64,000 nucleotides of DNA, from NCBI GenBank assembly GCA_903825035.1, contig CAIJYV010000024.1, positions 20,030 through 84,029 of the forward strand. The letters are read 5' to 3'. The first letter of the stretch is position 1. Each line of letters begins with the position of its first letter. The DNA comes from an uncultured Actinomycetes bacterium (GTDB lineage: Bacteria > Actinomycetota > Acidimicrobiia > Acidimicrobiales > RAAP-2). A program made the position numbers and the translations under genes. Below, piece after piece: positions 1 through 9,994 of this stretch. A model generated the notes under the pieces. That model saw only the letters and a program-made list of their open reading frames with translations. It ran no database searches and had not been told where the DNA came from.

Positions 1-1138
1 TCAGATGCTGATGGACATTTCCGAAGAGTTTTCGGCAGAAGCGGCCGCCTTGGATAAAGAGATTCAGAAGATCGCTGGTCACGAGTTCAAGGTGAACTCA
101 CCGTTGCAGTTACAAGTCGTCCTGTTTGAGGAATTGAAGCTAACACCAGTTAAAAAAATCAAGAGTGGCTATTCGACCGATGCGAACTCGCTAGAGGCAA
201 TCGCGCACGAACACAAAATCGTCGAGAAGATTCTTCGCTACCGCGAAGTGGAAAAGCTTCGCAGCACGTACGGTACTTCGCTGATCGAGTCAGTCCAGCC
301 CGACGGCCGAATTCACGCAATCTTTAATCAGACTGTGGCGCGCACGGGACGTTTGTCCTCGGAGAATCCGAACCTCCACAACATCCCGGTTCGCTCATCC
401 GATGGACGACGGCTGCGATACGCCTTCGTCCCCGAACGTGGCTGGCAGATGGCCGTGTCGGACTACAACCAAATCGAACTTCGAATCTTGGCGCACCTGT
501 CGCAAGATGCAGGATTGCTTGCGGCGTTTGCGTCGGGTGAAGATGTTCACCGAACAATCGCGGCTTCGGTTTTTGGAGTCGCTCCGGCCAAGGTGACCTC
601 CGAACAGCGTGAAATCGCCAAAGCAGTTTCGTACGGACTCGCCTACGGGATGGAGGCCTTCGGCCTGAGTCAAAGGCTTGGCATCTCCGTTGGTGAGGCG
701 AAAAAGATTATGACGAAGTACTTCGATGGGTTTCCGAGTTTGAAGAAATACATGGACGACACAATTAAGGAGATTCGGATTAAGGGGTATTCGAGAACCG
801 AGTTCGGTCGAATTCGCCCCTTCCCAGACTTAGCGACCGCGGTAGGTCCTCAAAAGGCCGCGGCCGAACGCCAAGCGATGAATGCGGGAATCCAAGGTTT
901 AGCCGCCGACATCTTCAAGTCAGCACTCGTGCGTTTGGATCGGGGGTTGTTCAACGCTGGACTTCAGGCCCGCCTTGTCTTGCAGGTCCACGACGAAGTT
1001 TTGGTGGAAGCCCCACCAGCCGAGAAGGAACAGGTTGAGAAGATTATGTTCGAAGCGCTAACCGGGGCCGCAACCCTCTCGGTTCCGCTCGAGGTCTCCC
1101 TTAAATGGGGCGAGAACTGGGCGGCAGCTAAGGGCTAG
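1..1138 (+). CDS. polA: DNA polymerase I, C-terminal polymerase domain (5' end outside window)
   Basis: Family-A DNA polymerase that fills gaps in repair and Okazaki-fragment processing. The gene enters the window already open (first full codon at base 2), so only about 378 C-terminal residues are visible: most of the palm, fingers and thumb of the Klenow-like part. Motif A reads DYNQIELR (family usually DYSQIELR), the O-helix motif is REIAKAVSYGLAYG, and motif C is QVHDE with the catalytic Asp-Glu. Numbering from the ATG at base 5, residue 210 is Tyr at the site equivalent to E. coli Phe762; Tyr here is known to weaken discrimination against dideoxynucleotides. Any 5' nuclease or 3'-5' exonuclease domain lies upstream of the window. 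polA followed by rpsA and coaE is the usual actinobacterial order. Assignment is secure. Confidence 0.97.
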   Translation, partial: QMLMDISEEFSAEAAALDKEIQKIAGHEFKVNSPLQLQVVLFEELKLTPVKKIKSGYSTDANSLEAIAHEHKIVEKILRYREVEKLRSTYGTSLIESVQPDGRIHAIFNQTVARTGRLSSENPNLHNIPVRSSDGRRLRYAFVPERGWQMAVSDYNQIELRILAHLSQDAGLLAAFASGEDVHRTIAASVFGVAPAKVTSEQREIAKAVSYGLAYGMEAFGLSQRLGISVGEAKKIMTKYFDGFPSLKKYMDDTIKEIRIKGYSRTEFGRIRPFPDLATAVGPQKAAAERQAMNAGIQGLAADIFKSALVRLDRGLFNAGLQARLVLQVHDEVLVEAPPAEKEQVEKIMFEALTGAATLSVPLEVSLKWGENWAAAKG

Positions 1139-1233
1139 GGCAGAATCCTGTAGGCTTGAGCGCTGCTTCAACACCGGTGAAGTGGCTCTAATCGCCTAGT
1201 CAGGCCCCGGTGTGGTCAAAGAAAAGACTCCTC
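1139..1233 (+). other. polA-rpsA intergenic region and rpsA leader
   Basis: Short non-coding gap. A small imperfect hairpin (CTTCA, 7-nt loop, TGAAG) lies at 1166-1182 but has no T-tract, so it is not a clear terminator. TAGGCT at 1151-1156 fits a TANNNT -10 element and would give an rpsA leader of roughly 75 nt. No recognisable -35 or riboswitch. Confidence 0.3.
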
Positions 1234-2595
1234 ATGAGCGACGGCAACAGCCTCCTCTCTACCCAACCAATGGGTACATTCGACGAAAAGGGCAACTACA
1301 TCCCTCGCGTCATCACCGAAGACAACTTGGCCGGCGCTGATATCGCTGAGCTTGTTGGTAATTCAGTCCTCGAGTTCGACGATGGCGACTTGGTCGTTGG
1401 TACGGTCGTAAAGATCAGCCACGACGAAGTTTTGCTCGACATCGGATTCAAGTCTGAGGGTGTAATTCCATCACGCGAACTTTCGATTCGCAACGATGTC
1501 GACCCCTCGGAAATCGTATCTATGGGCGAGCGCGTTGAGTGCCTCGTTCTGCAGAAGGAAGACAAGGAAGGCCGTTTGGTTCTTTCGAAGAAGCGCGCAC
1601 AGTACGAGAAGGCTTGGGCCAACATCGAAGAGGTCAAGAACCGCAACGAAGTGGTCAAGGGTCTGGTTATTGAAGTGGTCAAGGGTGGACTTATCGTCGA
1701 CATTGGTCTGCGCGGATTCTTGCCTGCGTCACTGGTTGAGCTGCGCCGTGTTCGCGAACTACAGCCCTACATCGGCAAGACCGTTGAGGCGAAGATTATT
1801 GAACTCGACCGAAACCGTAACAATGTTGTTCTTTCGCGCCGTGCGTGGCTTGAAGAGACCCAGAAAGAGCAACGCGGGGACTTCTTGCAGAACCTCAAGC
1901 CAGGCGAGCGCCGTCACGGTGTTATCTCCTCGGTCGTTAACTTTGGTGCTTTCGTGGACCTCGGCGGTATGGATGGTTTGATCCACGTATCCGAACTGAG
2001 CTGGAAGCACATTGACCACCCGAACCAAGTTGTTCAAGTCGGCGACGAAGTAGACGTAGAGGTCTTGGAGGTGGACTACTCGAAGGAGCGCATTTCACTT
2101 TCGCTTAAGGCCACCCAGTCCGACCCCTGGCAGGTGTTCGCTGAATCGCACGCCGTTGACCAGCTGGTCTACGGTCGCGTTACCAAGCTGGTTCCGTTTG
2201 GCGCATTCGTCCAGGTGGGCGAGGGCATTGAAGGCCTCGTGCACATCTCCGAGCTTGCCGCTCACCACGTGGAGACGGCCGATCAGGTCGTCAGCGCTGG
2301 AGAAGAGTTGTGGGTCAAGATCATCGAACTTGACGCCGCTCGTCGCCGCATCAGCCTCTCGGTGAAGCAGGCTGCTGAGGGTGGAGAGGTCTCCGAGGAG
2401 TACCGTGAGGCCTTTGGTTCTCACGCGTATGACGCGGATGGCAACTACATCGGCAACTTGGACCTTGGTGATTTCACTCCCGAAAGTGAAGCGCAAGCTG
2501 CGTGGGCAGAACTGGCCAAGCCAGCTGCCGGCGAGTCCGAGACGGAACAGGAATCAGCTCCAAGTACCGAAGCTGAGACCGCAACCGAAGAATAA
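1234..2595 (+). CDS. rpsA: 30S ribosomal protein S1, four S1 repeats
   Basis: Binds mRNA at the small ribosomal subunit and promotes initiation. 453 residues from the ATG chosen here. Four S1 (OB-fold) repeats are readable at about residues 50-121, 137-203, 223-292 and 308-379; the last two carry the classic NFGAFVDLGG / PFGAFVQVGE motif followed by GLIHVSEL or GLVHISEL. The tail after residue 380 is acidic and Glu/Ala-rich. Four repeats is the usual actinobacterial form (E. coli has six). A GTG 24 nt upstream is also in frame, but the ATG gives the family-like N-terminus MSDGN. Codon use is strongly biased, as expected for a highly expressed gene. A strong terminator follows directly. Confidence 0.96.
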   Translation: MSDGNSLLSTQPMGTFDEKGNYIPRVITEDNLAGADIAELVGNSVLEFDDGDLVVGTVVKISHDEVLLDIGFKSEGVIPSRELSIRNDVDPSEIVSMGERVECLVLQKEDKEGRLVLSKKRAQYEKAWANIEEVKNRNEVVKGLVIEVVKGGLIVDIGLRGFLPASLVELRRVRELQPYIGKTVEAKIIELDRNRNNVVLSRRAWLEETQKEQRGDFLQNLKPGERRHGVISSVVNFGAFVDLGGMDGLIHVSELSWKHIDHPNQVVQVGDEVDVEVLEVDYSKERISLSLKATQSDPWQVFAESHAVDQLVYGRVTKLVPFGAFVQVGEGIEGLVHISELAAHHVETADQVVSAGEELWVKIIELDAARRRISLSVKQAAEGGEVSEEYREAFGSHAYDADGNYIGNLDLGDFTPESEAQAAWAELAKPAAGESETEQESAPSTEAETATEE

Positions 2596-2604
2596 CTTCG
2601 TTAG

Positions 2605-2641
2605 AAAATGCCCGCTCCGGGAAACCGGAGCGGGCATTTTT
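2605..2641 (+). terminator. Intrinsic terminator after rpsA
   Basis: Perfect 16-bp stem (2605-2620 with 2625-2640) closed by a GAAA tetraloop; the 3' arm ends in TTTT and the T-run continues to 2641. It begins 9 nt after the rpsA stop and ends about 20 nt before coaE, so coaE needs its own promoter or readthrough. Confidence 0.93.
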
Positions 2642-2649
2642 CGTATCAG

Positions 2650-2655
2650 TAGGAT
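2650..2655 (+). promoter_or_regulatory. Candidate -10 element of coaE (leaderless)
   Basis: TAGGAT lies exactly 6 nt before the coaE GTG and just after the rpsA terminator. This fits a -10 box placing the transcript start at the start codon. The same bases include AGGA, which could instead act as a ribosome binding site 7 nt from the start. No good -35. Confidence 0.4.
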
Positions 2656-2661
2656 TGGCGA

Positions 2662-3255
2662 GTGAGAAGAATCGCCATCACCGGGGGTATTGGCTCGGGT
2701 AAGACCGCGGTTACTAATTATCTCCAGTCTCTCGGCTACCCGGTTGTCGACGCCGACGAATCTTTAACGCGTGTAACTCAGCCGGGTTCACCGACTCTCG
2801 AGATTCTCCAAGACGCATTTGGTCCAGCCGTGATCAACAGCGACGGTAGTTACAACCGCGCATTTGTTTCCCATCTTGTGTTCTCCGACGATTCGGCGCG
2901 TGGCCGGCTAAATTCCATAACCCACAGGGCAATTGGAATTGACATAATTGAGAAACTGGCGGAGCTGGAAGACGCTGTAGTTTTCGTTGCCATACCTTTG
3001 TTTCGGCCCGCTCATCGCGAGATGTTTGAGCTGAGTGAGGCATGGGCGATTGTCGCTCCAGTTGAAATCGCGGTTGATCGTTTGGTGCAGAGACGTGGGA
3101 TGATTGAATCCGAGGCCCGGTCGCGCATTGCGTCTCAGATCTCCAATGAAGAACGGATCAGGATCTGCGAGGTGTCGATTGACAACAGTGCGACACTCGA
3201 TATGCTCCAGCGCAAGGTAGACGAAACGCTTCTCCAGAGGGACCTACATGTCTAA
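2662..3255 (+). CDS. coaE: Dephospho-CoA kinase
   Basis: Last step of coenzyme A synthesis: ATP-dependent phosphorylation of the 3'-hydroxyl of dephospho-CoA. 197 residues, the usual single-domain length. The P-loop GGIGSGK is at residues 8-14, followed by the family motif VVDADE. Mycobacterial CoaE proteins carry an extra C-terminal domain that is absent here. The start is GTG. The 3' end overlaps uvrB by 8 nt (ATGTCTAA), so translation is probably coupled. coaE between rpsA and uvrB is the actinobacterial arrangement. Confidence 0.92.
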   Translation: MRRIAITGGIGSGKTAVTNYLQSLGYPVVDADESLTRVTQPGSPTLEILQDAFGPAVINSDGSYNRAFVSHLVFSDDSARGRLNSITHRAIGIDIIEKLAELEDAVVFVAIPLFRPAHREMFELSEAWAIVAPVEIAVDRLVQRRGMIESEARSRIASQISNEERIRICEVSIDNSATLDMLQRKVDETLLQRDLHV

Positions 3256-5266
3256 GTTCATCGTTGAATCACCGTTCCAGCCAGCTGGCGATCAGCCAAA
3301 GGCTATTGAAGCGCTCGCTCGTGGTGTGACTGACGGTCTTCGCTATCAAACACTCGAGGGAATCACCGGTTCGGGTAAGACCGCCACAATTGCTTGGATG
3401 ATTGAAAAAGTCCAACGACCCACCTTGATCCTGGAGCCAAACAAATCCCTCGCTGCACAGTTGGCGTCAGAGCTTAAGGAGATGTTGCCCCAAAACCGGG
3501 TTGAGTTCTTCGTCTCTTACTACGACTACTACCAGCCCGAAGCGTATATCCCGCGAACCGACACTTTCATTGAAAAAGACTCGTCAATCAATGAGGAGAT
3601 TGACCGGCTGCGCCATGCGGCAACCTCGTCTTTGCTTATCCACCGAGACACAATCGTCGTTGCGTCGGTGTCTTGCATCTATGGCCTTGGCTCGCCCTTG
3701 GAATATCGCGAACGTATGCTCCCGCTTGAGGTTGGTCAGCAGATCGACCAGCGTCAACTGCTTCGACGCTTGATCGAGATGCAATACAACCGCAATGACA
3801 TGGTTCTCGAACGAGGTCTATTCCGCAATCACGGTGACACGCTAGAAATCCAACCGGCATATTCAAACGAAGCTGTACGGCTTTCTTTCTTTGGTGACGA
3901 ACTAGAAGAGATCACCTTTTTCAATCCAGTTACCAATGAATTGAAGGGTAAGGTGACCGAATTCACGCTCTTCGCGGCTTCACACTACGCCACGAGTGCG
4001 GAAACTCTCCAACGGGCTTGCCGGTCAATTGAGGACGAACTGCAGGTTCAATTGGCTAAATTCAATGCGGAAGGAAAACTGCTCGAGGCTCAACGGCTTC
4101 GTTCTCGCACGGAACACGACCTCGAGATGCTCGAACAAACTGGAGTTTGCGCTGGGGTTGAGAATTATTCAGCGCACTTAGATGGGCGCAAGCCAGGTGA
4201 GCGACCGTTCACATTGCTCGACTATTTTCCTGAAGACTATTTAGTTGTCATTGATGAGTCCCACGTTGCTGTTCCGCAAGTGCGCGGTCAGTACGCGGGG
4301 GACAAGGCACGTAAAGACACGCTCGTCGAGCACGGCTTTCGACTTCCCTCAGCGCTCGACAATCGCCCACTTAATTTCGACGAATTCATGAATCTCGTTC
4401 CGCAAATGGTATTTGTATCGGCCACGCCTGGACCCTACGAGACCGAACATTCGGACCAGATTGTCGAACAGGTAATTAGACCTACCGGACTACTCGATCC
4501 CATCGTAGAGATTCATCCAACTCAGAACCAAATTGATGACCTCAAACAGCGACTAGAAACTGTTATCAGTCGCAATGAGCGCGCATTAATTACTACGCTG
4601 ACCAAGAAGATGGCCGAGGACCTCACCGACTATCTCACAAGAGCTGGTTTCCGCGTTCAATACCTACACAGTGATATCGACACCATTCAACGAATCGAAA
4701 TTCTAAGGTCCTTGCGTCTCGGTGAATTTGACATCCTTGTTGGAATCAACCTGCTCCGCGAAGGACTGGACCTTCCTGAGGTTTCGCTCGTCGCAATTCT
4801 TGACGCAGATAAGGAAGGATTCCTTCGATCGAGAAGTGCCTTAATTCAGACGATTGGACGGGCCGCAAGAAACTCCAACGGGCTCGCTGTTCTGTATGCG
4901 GACCGAATCACAGATTCGATGGCGGCGGCTATCTCCTTGACCGAACGCCGAAGACTTATGCAGATTGACTACAACAAGGATCATGGAATTGAGCCTAAGA
5001 CGGTCATGAAGAACGTTTCAGACATTCTCGGTCGGCTTAGAAGCGAAACCCCTGATTCTGGCGTCCAGAGGTTCGAGGTTTTGACCTCGCTCGAAGAAGG
5101 TATGCCTGATGACCTCTCGCTCGAAATTGCTCGGATTGAGCGTGCCATGCTCGAAGCGGCGCGCGAATTGCGGTTCGAGGAGGCGGCTGCTTTGCGAGAC
5201 GTAATGAATACACTTCAGAGTCAAATGTTGCCAGGTTCGACCAGCGGTACGACCACTGACGCGTAA
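3248..5266 (+). CDS. uvrB: UvrABC excinuclease subunit B
   Basis: DNA-damage verification helicase of nucleotide excision repair; it receives lesions from UvrA and recruits UvrC. 672 residues, normal length. Walker A GITGSGKT is at residues 38-45, the lesion-probing beta-hairpin YYDYYQPEAYIP begins at 91, the DEAD-like box reads VIDESH, and helicase motif VI is QTIGRAARN. A C-terminal UVR coiled-coil that binds UvrC occupies about 620-660. The start overlaps coaE by 8 nt and uvrA follows after 16 nt. Confidence 0.98.
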   Translation: MSKFIVESPFQPAGDQPKAIEALARGVTDGLRYQTLEGITGSGKTATIAWMIEKVQRPTLILEPNKSLAAQLASELKEMLPQNRVEFFVSYYDYYQPEAYIPRTDTFIEKDSSINEEIDRLRHAATSSLLIHRDTIVVASVSCIYGLGSPLEYRERMLPLEVGQQIDQRQLLRRLIEMQYNRNDMVLERGLFRNHGDTLEIQPAYSNEAVRLSFFGDELEEITFFNPVTNELKGKVTEFTLFAASHYATSAETLQRACRSIEDELQVQLAKFNAEGKLLEAQRLRSRTEHDLEMLEQTGVCAGVENYSAHLDGRKPGERPFTLLDYFPEDYLVVIDESHVAVPQVRGQYAGDKARKDTLVEHGFRLPSALDNRPLNFDEFMNLVPQMVFVSATPGPYETEHSDQIVEQVIRPTGLLDPIVEIHPTQNQIDDLKQRLETVISRNERALITTLTKKMAEDLTDYLTRAGFRVQYLHSDIDTIQRIEILRSLRLGEFDILVGINLLREGLDLPEVSLVAILDADKEGFLRSRSALIQTIGRAARNSNGLAVLYADRITDSMAAAISLTERRRLMQIDYNKDHGIEPKTVMKNVSDILGRLRSETPDSGVQRFEVLTSLEEGMPDDLSLEIARIERAMLEAARELRFEEAAALRDVMNTLQSQMLPGSTSGTTTDA

Positions 5267-5270
5267 CCAC

Positions 5271-5276
5271 TAGATT
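5271..5276 (+). promoter_or_regulatory. Candidate -10 element of uvrA (leaderless)
   Basis: TAGATT sits exactly 6 nt before the uvrA ATG, in the short gap after uvrB. There is no Shine-Dalgarno sequence in this gap, which favours a leaderless transcript or coupling to uvrB. Confidence 0.42.
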
Positions 5277-5282
5277 TTTCCT

Positions 5283-8132
5283 ATGTCTTCCTCAATCCGC
5301 GTTCAAGGCGCCAGGGTTCATAATCTCAAGAATCTGTCAGTCGAGATTCCACGGGACAAGTTGGTCGTTTTCACCGGACTATCGGGCTCGGGGAAGTCTT
5401 CCCTGGCCTTTGACACAATCTACGCCGAAGGCCAACGCAGGTACGTCGAGAGCCTCTCGGCCTACGCCCGACAGTTCCTCGGTCAGATGGAAAAGCCAGA
5501 TGTCGATTTCATTGAAGGCTTGTCTCCAGCAATCTCCATTGACCAGAAGACGGCGAGCAGAAACCCCCGCTCAACCGTTGGGACGATTACGGAAATTCAC
5601 GATTACCTCCGGTTGCTCTTTGCTCGCATCGGAGTACCTCACTGCCACAAATGTGGACGGGAGGTTTCAAGACAAACCCCCCAGCAGATTGTGGATCTGG
5701 TCCTACAAAGACCAGAAAATGAGAAGTTCATGGTTCTGGCCACGGTAGTGGAAGGTCGCAAGGGCGAGTATTCAACCCTGCTCAATGATCTAGCAACCCA
5801 GGGCTTCTCTCGGGTGCGAATCGATGGGCAAGTATTGGAACTGTCCGACAGGGAAAACATCTCGCTAGCGAAGACACAACGCCACACCATTGATGTAGTT
5901 GTCGACCGACTAACCGTGAAGGCAACGCAACGCCAACGTCTGACCGAGTCTGTGGAATCCGCACTCCGCTTGGCGAAGGGTGTCGTTGGGTTCCTATTTA
6001 TTGATTCCGACGAGTTGGTTACCTATTCGGAGAAAATGGCCTGCACTCACTGTGGCATCTCTTTTACTGAATTAGCCCCTCGCGACTTCTCATTCAACTC
6101 GCCCTATGGCGCCTGCGCTACTTGCAGCGGTCTTGGAACTCGATTTGAAGTTGATCCCGAACTCGTTGTTCCCGACGAAGAATTGTCCTTGGCTGAAGGG
6201 GCATTGGCACCCTGGGGCGGGAATCGGTACAAATACTTCGACAAGATGATCAAGTCAGTGGCCAAGATGGGCGACATTGACATGAATACGCCGTGGAAAA
6301 AGCTCAAAGCCAAGGACAAGCAGCTCATCTTGTTCGGTGTTGACGACAAGGCAGTGCCAGTCAAATACAAGAACCGCTATGGGAAAACGACCACTTACAG
6401 CGCTACCTATGACGGAATTATTGAGTGGCTCGAGCGTAAACATGGTGAAGCCGATGGCGAGTGGTCGCGTGAACAGGCTGAGCAGTACATGCAAGAGGTT
6501 GAGTGCAACGCCTGCAGCGGTCAGCGGTTAAGGCCTGAGATCCTGGCCGTGACAATTCAAGATGAGTCCATTGCCAGCGTCAACTCCATGACCATCGACG
6601 AAGCGATTTTATTTTTCAAGAAACTCAAGCTCAGCAAGCGCGAACTGGCCATTGCTAAGCAGGTTATTAAGGAAATCAACGAACGATTGAACTTCCTCAT
6701 GGATGTGGGTCTTGACTACCTGACGCTGTCTCGTGCATCGGCGACCTTGTCAGGTGGTGAAGCGCAGCGCATTAGGTTGGCATCGCAAATTGGTAGTTAC
6801 CTCGTTGGAGTGTTGTATGTACTAGATGAGCCTTCGATTGGTCTTCACCAACGGGACAATCGCCGACTCATCACAACACTCGAACGCCTCCGCGACCTAG
6901 GTAATTCAGTAGTAGTCGTTGAACACGATGAAGAAACGATTCGACTTGCAGACTTCTTGGTTGACATTGGACCTGGAGCAGGTGAATACGGCGGACAAGT
7001 CGTCCACGCTGGGAGCTATGAAGATATTCTGTCCAATGAGCTGTCTCTGACGGGCCAATATTTGTCTGGCAAAAGACGGATTGAAGTGCCGAAGGATCGC
7101 CGGCCGGGTAATGGTGAGCACATAACGGTTGTTGGCGCACGCGCAAACAATCTCCAAAACGTGACGGTCAAGTTTCCACTCGGTGGCTTCGTCGCAGTTA
7201 CGGGAGTATCGGGGTCTGGAAAATCCACCCTGATTAATGGAATTTTGCTCGCGCACCTAGAACGAGAAGTTAATCGAGCCAAAACCCACGTCGCCGAGCA
7301 CGACAAAATTACTGGCCTAGAAAGCATTGACAAAGTGGTTGCAGTAGACCAGCAGCCGATTGGTCGCACCCCTCGAAGTAATCCGGCTACTTATACCGGT
7401 GTTTTCGACAAAATTCGAAAACTGTTTGCTGAGACTCAAGAAGCGAAGGTCCGTGGCTACCAGCAGGGCCGATTCTCCTTCAACGTACCAGGTAAAAATG
7501 GTGGCGGTAGGTGCGAGGCGTGTTCGGGAGACGGCACCATCAAGATCGAGATGCACTTTTTGCCCGATGTCTACGTCAATTGCGAAGAGTGCAACGGAGC
7601 GAGATATAACCGAGAGACGCTGGAAATCACCTACCGGGGCAAGTCAATCGCGGATGTATTGAATATGCCCGTAAATGAAGCGCTCGGATTCTTCGAACGG
7701 CAACCCGCAATCTTGCGCATTGTTCAGAGCTTGGCCGATGTGGGCCTCGGCTATGTTCGCCTAGGTCAACCCGCTCCCACGTTGTCGGGAGGCGAAGCGC
7801 AACGCGTCAAGCTCGCTACTGAACTTGCGAGACGACCCACGGGCCACACTTTTTACGTTCTCGATGAGCCAACTACGGGACTGCACTTTGAGGACGTGAA
7901 TCGACTATTAGAGGTATTGCACCGGCTCGTAGATCAGGGGAACACTGTCCTGGTGATTGAACACAATCTCGATGTGGTCAAGACGGCCGACTGGATTGTT
8001 GACCTCGGTCCAGAAGGTGGACGACGAGGCGGAACGATTGTTGGTGAAGGAACTCCAGAACAGATCGCGAAGCTAAAGACTGCAACCGGGGAAGTACTAA
8101 AAGAGGTTCTGCTGGCCGCGAAGAGAAAGTAG
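5283..8132 (+). CDS. uvrA: UvrABC excinuclease subunit A
   Basis: Damage-recognition ATPase of nucleotide excision repair; a dimer that loads UvrB. 949 residues, typical length. Two ABC-type ATPase modules: Walker A GLSGSGKS at 32-39 and GVSGSGKS at 641-648, each with an LSGGEAQR signature and a DEPS / DEPTTGLH Walker B region. Several CxxC zinc-binding pairs are visible, including CHKC, CTHC, CATC and CNAC in the first half and CEAC with CEEC in the second, the C-terminal zinc finger needed for damage sensing. uvrC follows after 2 nt. Confidence 0.98.
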   Translation: MSSSIRVQGARVHNLKNLSVEIPRDKLVVFTGLSGSGKSSLAFDTIYAEGQRRYVESLSAYARQFLGQMEKPDVDFIEGLSPAISIDQKTASRNPRSTVGTITEIHDYLRLLFARIGVPHCHKCGREVSRQTPQQIVDLVLQRPENEKFMVLATVVEGRKGEYSTLLNDLATQGFSRVRIDGQVLELSDRENISLAKTQRHTIDVVVDRLTVKATQRQRLTESVESALRLAKGVVGFLFIDSDELVTYSEKMACTHCGISFTELAPRDFSFNSPYGACATCSGLGTRFEVDPELVVPDEELSLAEGALAPWGGNRYKYFDKMIKSVAKMGDIDMNTPWKKLKAKDKQLILFGVDDKAVPVKYKNRYGKTTTYSATYDGIIEWLERKHGEADGEWSREQAEQYMQEVECNACSGQRLRPEILAVTIQDESIASVNSMTIDEAILFFKKLKLSKRELAIAKQVIKEINERLNFLMDVGLDYLTLSRASATLSGGEAQRIRLASQIGSYLVGVLYVLDEPSIGLHQRDNRRLITTLERLRDLGNSVVVVEHDEETIRLADFLVDIGPGAGEYGGQVVHAGSYEDILSNELSLTGQYLSGKRRIEVPKDRRPGNGEHITVVGARANNLQNVTVKFPLGGFVAVTGVSGSGKSTLINGILLAHLEREVNRAKTHVAEHDKITGLESIDKVVAVDQQPIGRTPRSNPATYTGVFDKIRKLFAETQEAKVRGYQQGRFSFNVPGKNGGGRCEACSGDGTIKIEMHFLPDVYVNCEECNGARYNRETLEITYRGKSIADVLNMPVNEALGFFERQPAILRIVQSLADVGLGYVRLGQPAPTLSGGEAQRVKLATELARRPTGHTFYVLDEPTTGLHFEDVNRLLEVLHRLVDQGNTVLVIEHNLDVVKTADWIVDLGPEGGRRGGTIVGEGTPEQIAKLKTATGEVLKEVLLAAKRK

Positions 8133-8134
8133 CC

Positions 8135-9994
8135 ATGGAACGCCCCGCCGGCATGCCAACCGACCCAGGCTGCTACATTTTTCGCAACTCTGGAAACAAC
8201 GTCATTTATGTTGGTAAGGCCAAAGTGATCAAAAATCGCCTTGGCTCCTACTTCCAATCGCGAGATGGCTTGTCACCAAAAACCCAGTTTTTAATGGACG
8301 AAGCGACCTCAGTTGAGTGGATTGTGACTCCATCGGAACTGGATGCGTTGATTCTTGAAAACGAGTTAATCAAACAATTCCAACCTCGATACAACCTTCG
8401 TCTAAAAGATGACAAGAGCTTTCCCTACGTCGCACTTGATTCTCGTACCGAGTTTCCAGTTCCCTTCATTACTCGCGGTAAGCACCAACGTGGTGTGAGG
8501 TATTTTGGGCCCTACGTGGACGTCCGCGCACTCCGCGTGACCATTGACGAGTTACTCCATATCTATCCGCTCAGAAGTTGCTCGAGACATAAATTTGAGT
8601 ACCAGAAAAAAATAGGCCGTCCGTGTCTGCTTTTTGACATTGGGAAATGTTCTGGACCGTGCGTTGGTGCAATAGATCGTGACGGGTATCAAGAGCTCGT
8701 TAATTCTTGGGCGCGTTTCCTGTCTGGCGACGTCAGCCAATTAAAGAATTCGCTTCAGGACGAGATGGACGCGGCTTCGAAGAAAACTCACTACGAAGCA
8801 GCCGCCAAGGCTCGTGATGGACTAGAAGCCCTCGACCGTGCCGCACAATCTCAGAGTGTGGTTTTGGACACACACTCCAATGTGGACACTTTGGCGGTTT
8901 CCACTGATGGCGGTCGAGCGACAGTGGTGCGGTTCAAGGTTCGAAGCGGGCGAGTAATTGGGCGAAGTGTTCATTTCCTCGACCGGTCACTGGATGAAAA
9001 CACCACCGAAATTCTTGAGTCGGTAATAACGGACATTTACCCGGAACAATCCGATGTTCCGCCCGTCGTGAACGTTCCTAAGGGAACGGACGTTGGGCTG
9101 GTGGCTGACTACCTCGCTTCGATAAGGGGCTCAAAAGTTGAGGTTGCGATTCCGATGCGTGGAAAGCGACGTAGGGTCATGGAGTTGGCTCTGCACGATG
9201 CCACTTCAGTCATTGCCCGTGATTCTCTCAGGCGTCAGAGCGACCACAACATTCGCTCGCGTGCACTGCAAGAAATCGGCTCAAAGCTTGCCCTGCACCA
9301 ACCTCCATTCCGAATGGAGTGCTTCGACATGTCCCACCTACAGGGCACCAATTACGTTGGCTCCATGGTGGTCTTTGAAGATGGCCTTCCTATGAAATCT
9401 GAGTATCGCCATTTCAATGTCAAGGAAATTCTTGGCAATGACGACTTTGGGGCAATGCAAGAGGTCGTGAGACGGCGACTCGAACACTGGAATGAAGAGC
9501 AGCAGTCATCGAAATTTCGTCGTGCGGACTTAATTGTCATCGACGGAGGTCTTGGCCAGCTTCACGCCGCCGAAAAGGCTGCTGAAGAGCTTGGGCTGAA
9601 GGGCCAAGTTGAATTTGTTGCCATTGCCAAACGTGAGGAATTCCTGTACCGACCCGGTTCTTCGGACCCGATCATTTTGGATGGTGGCTCAGAAGGGCTC
9701 TACATGATGCAGCGCCTTCGAGACGAAGCCCACCGCTTCGCAATCAACTTCCACCGATCAAAACGAGGAAAATCGATGGTGGCGACCACTCTCGAGGGTG
9801 TTGAGGGCCTTGGACCGTCGCGGCGCGATCGCCTCATCGAAACCTTCGGCTCGCTCGATGGAATTCGTGCTGCCACCAAGGAGGAACTGGAGGCGCTCCC
9901 TTGGTTACCCGCCGAGGTGGCCAGGAGCCTCTACGATCGTGTTAGCGGGCCACGCTCGCCAAGACTCTCAAAGGATGCTGACGAGAATGGATGA
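8135..9994 (+). CDS. uvrC: UvrABC excinuclease subunit C
   Basis: Makes the dual incision in nucleotide excision repair. 619 residues, normal. An N-terminal GIY-YIG nuclease begins at once (GCYIF ... VIYVGKAK, residues about 11-29); a UVR motif for UvrB contact lies near 200-235; the RNase H-like nuclease follows with the CFDMSHLQGT motif; and a C-terminal double helix-hairpin-helix (GVEGLGPSRRDRL) starts near 550. It lies 2 nt behind uvrA and overlaps rapZ by 8 nt, so uvrB, uvrA and uvrC form one run. Confidence 0.97.
   Translation: MERPAGMPTDPGCYIFRNSGNNVIYVGKAKVIKNRLGSYFQSRDGLSPKTQFLMDEATSVEWIVTPSELDALILENELIKQFQPRYNLRLKDDKSFPYVALDSRTEFPVPFITRGKHQRGVRYFGPYVDVRALRVTIDELLHIYPLRSCSRHKFEYQKKIGRPCLLFDIGKCSGPCVGAIDRDGYQELVNSWARFLSGDVSQLKNSLQDEMDAASKKTHYEAAAKARDGLEALDRAAQSQSVVLDTHSNVDTLAVSTDGGRATVVRFKVRSGRVIGRSVHFLDRSLDENTTEILESVITDIYPEQSDVPPVVNVPKGTDVGLVADYLASIRGSKVEVAIPMRGKRRRVMELALHDATSVIARDSLRRQSDHNIRSRALQEIGSKLALHQPPFRMECFDMSHLQGTNYVGSMVVFEDGLPMKSEYRHFNVKEILGNDDFGAMQEVVRRRLEHWNEEQQSSKFRRADLIVIDGGLGQLHAAEKAAEELGLKGQVEFVAIAKREEFLYRPGSSDPIILDGGSEGLYMMQRLRDEAHRFAINFHRSKRGKSMVATTLEGVEGLGPSRRDRLIETFGSLDGIRAATKEELEALPWLPAEVARSLYDRVSGPRSPRLSKDADENG

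Noticed and set aside
1166..1182. Terminator after polA
   Set aside because: Only a 5-bp stem with a 7-nt loop and no T-tract.
9798..9986. N-terminal extension of RapZ into uvrC
   Set aside because: The extra residues are an out-of-frame reading of the uvrC helix-hairpin-helix region, and RapZ homologues begin at the P-loop strand.
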